A stretch of DNA of 17,014 bases, taken from JBCBTD01 sp039818825 (GTDB lineage: Bacteria; Pseudomonadota; Alphaproteobacteria; Geminicoccales; Geminicoccaceae). Below are positions 16,037-17,014 of the stretch, piece after piece. The position numbers and the translations under genes were made by a program. Each line of letters begins with the position of its first letter. The first letter of the stretch is position 1. The stretch covers positions 1 through 17,014 of the forward strand of contig JBCBTD010000079.1 in the NCBI GenBank assembly GCA_039818825.1. Direction: 5' to 3'. Below the pieces are notes generated by a model. It did not search any database. It was not told the DNA's origin and saw only the letters and a list, made by a program, of their open reading frames with translations.

Positions 16037-17014
16037 TCAGAGCTTGGTGACGAACAGTTCGCCGCCGAAGCGGACGTCGACTTGCGGCACCTGACGGCCA
16101 CTGGTCAGGAGCGGCACGTGGGTCTGCAGGTAGCGCATCAACTCGTCCATCGAGATCAAGCCGTTGCGATTGCTGTCGCCGTGACGCAACGCATCGAGAA
16201 AGACGGCGGTGAACGCGCCGGCGCCGCCGTCCCCCCAACTCTCGCTTTCGTAGCTGGCCTGTTTGGCGGTGGAGGACGTCAAGACGGCGACGTTGGGCGC
16301 GCGCAGCGCTTCCCGCAGGCGGTCGGCGTCGTGCTGGATGTCGCCGGCACCGGTCGCGGCGTCGGCGCGGCACGCATCGATCAACAGCAGCACGCGGCCC
16401 GGCAGGTTCGACAGTGCGTTGCGCAAGGTCGACGCCGGTAGAGCGGCGGCCGCCAGATGCGCTTCGCTGCGATCGCTGACGCCGTGGAGGATCAGATGAT
16501 ACTCACCATCGAGCACGGCGCCATGACCGGAGAACAGCACCACCGCCAAGTCGCCCCTGGCCGCGTCGCCGGCCGCGGCCATGAGTTCGGCCATATCGGC
16601 AAGGGCACCTCGGACGTTGCTCTCGGTCGCGTCGTCATCGGTCAGGTGTTGGGGCACCACGCGCTCGTAGAGACTGCGCTGATCGTTGAGCAGCGCGTTC
16701 TTGACGGCCAACGCGTCGTCGTCGGCGAAATCGAGGCGCAGCCGATCGGCACCCGACCCGTAGTCGCTGACACCGATGGTGAGGAGATGCAGTTGGCGGC
16801 CGGTCTCGACACCGGTGCGCAGCTCGACGGCCAGCCTGATCTTCTCCAGCTCGGCGGCGGCGATGGCCTCGCCGGTGCCGCCTTCCTGGACGACGCGGCT
16901 GATGACCGCCGGGCGGTTGGTCTCGGCGATCTCGTGCACCGGGATGGCTTCGGGCGCCTCGTCCCAGCCGCGGTTGACGTGCCAGCGCAGCACGCCGTGG
17001 GCACCGGGAGTCGC
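16037..17014 (-). CDS. caspase-like (C14) peptidase, C-terminal part, with EF-hand
   Basis: The frame is open to the right edge, so the N terminus lies outside the window. Counting from the GTG at 16993, a junction region GVLRWHVNRGWDEAPEAIPV resembles the WHVNRGWD-x-A-P segment that joins WD40 propellers to caspase domains in many bacterial proteins. The peptidase domain follows (about 65-290): QLHLLTIGVSDYGSGADRL, the catalytic His in VVLFSGHGAV (His157, about 16525), the catalytic Cys in VLLLIDACRAD (Cys208, about 16372), and SSTAKQASYES, then GAGAFTAVFLDAL, forming the substrate pocket. A canonical EF-hand calcium loop, DSNRNGLISMDE (273-284), follows. Metacaspase-type enzymes cleave after Arg/Lys and are often calcium-activated; that is family knowledge. 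A signal peptide or membrane anchor could lie in the missing part. Confidence 0.87.
   Translation of the reverse strand, partial: ATPGAHGVLRWHVNRGWDEAPEAIPVHEIAETNRPAVISRVVQEGGTGEAIAAAELEKIRLAVELRTGVETGRQLHLLTIGVSDYGSGADRLRLDFADDDALAVKNALLNDQRSLYERVVPQHLTDDDATESNVRGALADMAELMAAAGDAARGDLAVVLFSGHGAVLDGEYHLILHGVSDRSEAHLAAAALPASTLRNALSNLPGRVLLLIDACRADAATGAGDIQHDADRLREALRAPNVAVLTSSTAKQASYESESWGDGGAGAFTAVFLDALRHGDSNRNGLISMDELMRYLQTHVPLLTSGRQVPQVDVRFGGELFVTKL

Noticed and set aside
16037..16373. N-terminal part of a 296-aa minus-strand frame extending the secreted protein upstream
   Set aside because: It overlaps the caspase-like gene in another frame and is Arg-rich noise; the signal peptide places the true start at or just after 16028.

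Overview
The window is very GC-rich, with strong G/C bias at third codon positions and densely packed genes. The protein families read as a Gram-negative bacterium, most likely an alphaproteobacterium of the Rhodospirillales/Rhizobiales type. That is inference from composition and family resemblance; there is no rRNA, tRNA or other marker gene here to settle it. No CRISPR array, insertion sequence, integrase or tRNA was seen.

Layout, left to right. (1) The 3' end of an EAL-domain c-di-GMP phosphodiesterase is followed by a complete recQ helicase gene. (2) On the minus strand, convergent with recQ, is a degenerate BrnT/BrnA-type toxin-antitoxin pair. The toxin frame is broken by an exact 13-bp tandem duplication. 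A 50-aa single-span membrane peptide gene lies just upstream. (3) A 616-aa membrane protein with a short pentapeptide-repeat segment starts at a TTG codon. (4) A 433-base intergenic region holds copy A of a dispersed element, then comes a four-helix membrane protein closed by a strong hairpin. (5) An orphan large (molybdopterin) subunit of the form II CO dehydrogenase/xanthine dehydrogenase family stands without medium or small subunit genes. (6) A complete oligopeptide ABC importer operon follows: oppA, oppB, oppC and a fused oppDF. (7) An exopolyphosphatase (Ppx/GppA family) gene comes next. (8) Copy B of the dispersed element lies in inverted orientation. (9) On the minus strand, running off the right edge, are a caspase-like (C14) peptidase gene and a downstream gene for a small secreted helical protein.

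The middle block (coxL-like, opp, ppx) reads as ordinary metabolism: peptide uptake and polyphosphate/(p)ppGpp turnover, with a molybdo-flavoenzyme subunit whose partners must be encoded elsewhere or are absent. The two flanking blocks (pentapeptide membrane protein on the left, caspase plus secreted partner on the right) look like accessory signalling or stress functions. The most interesting non-coding signal links them. A 22-bp sequence occurs perfectly in both intergenic regions, in inverted orientation, with patchy similarity extending over about 120 bp. In both places it begins 70-72 bases after the stop codon of the accessory gene. It could be a shared 3'-end/RNA element or the inverted boundaries of the 10.6-kb block between them.
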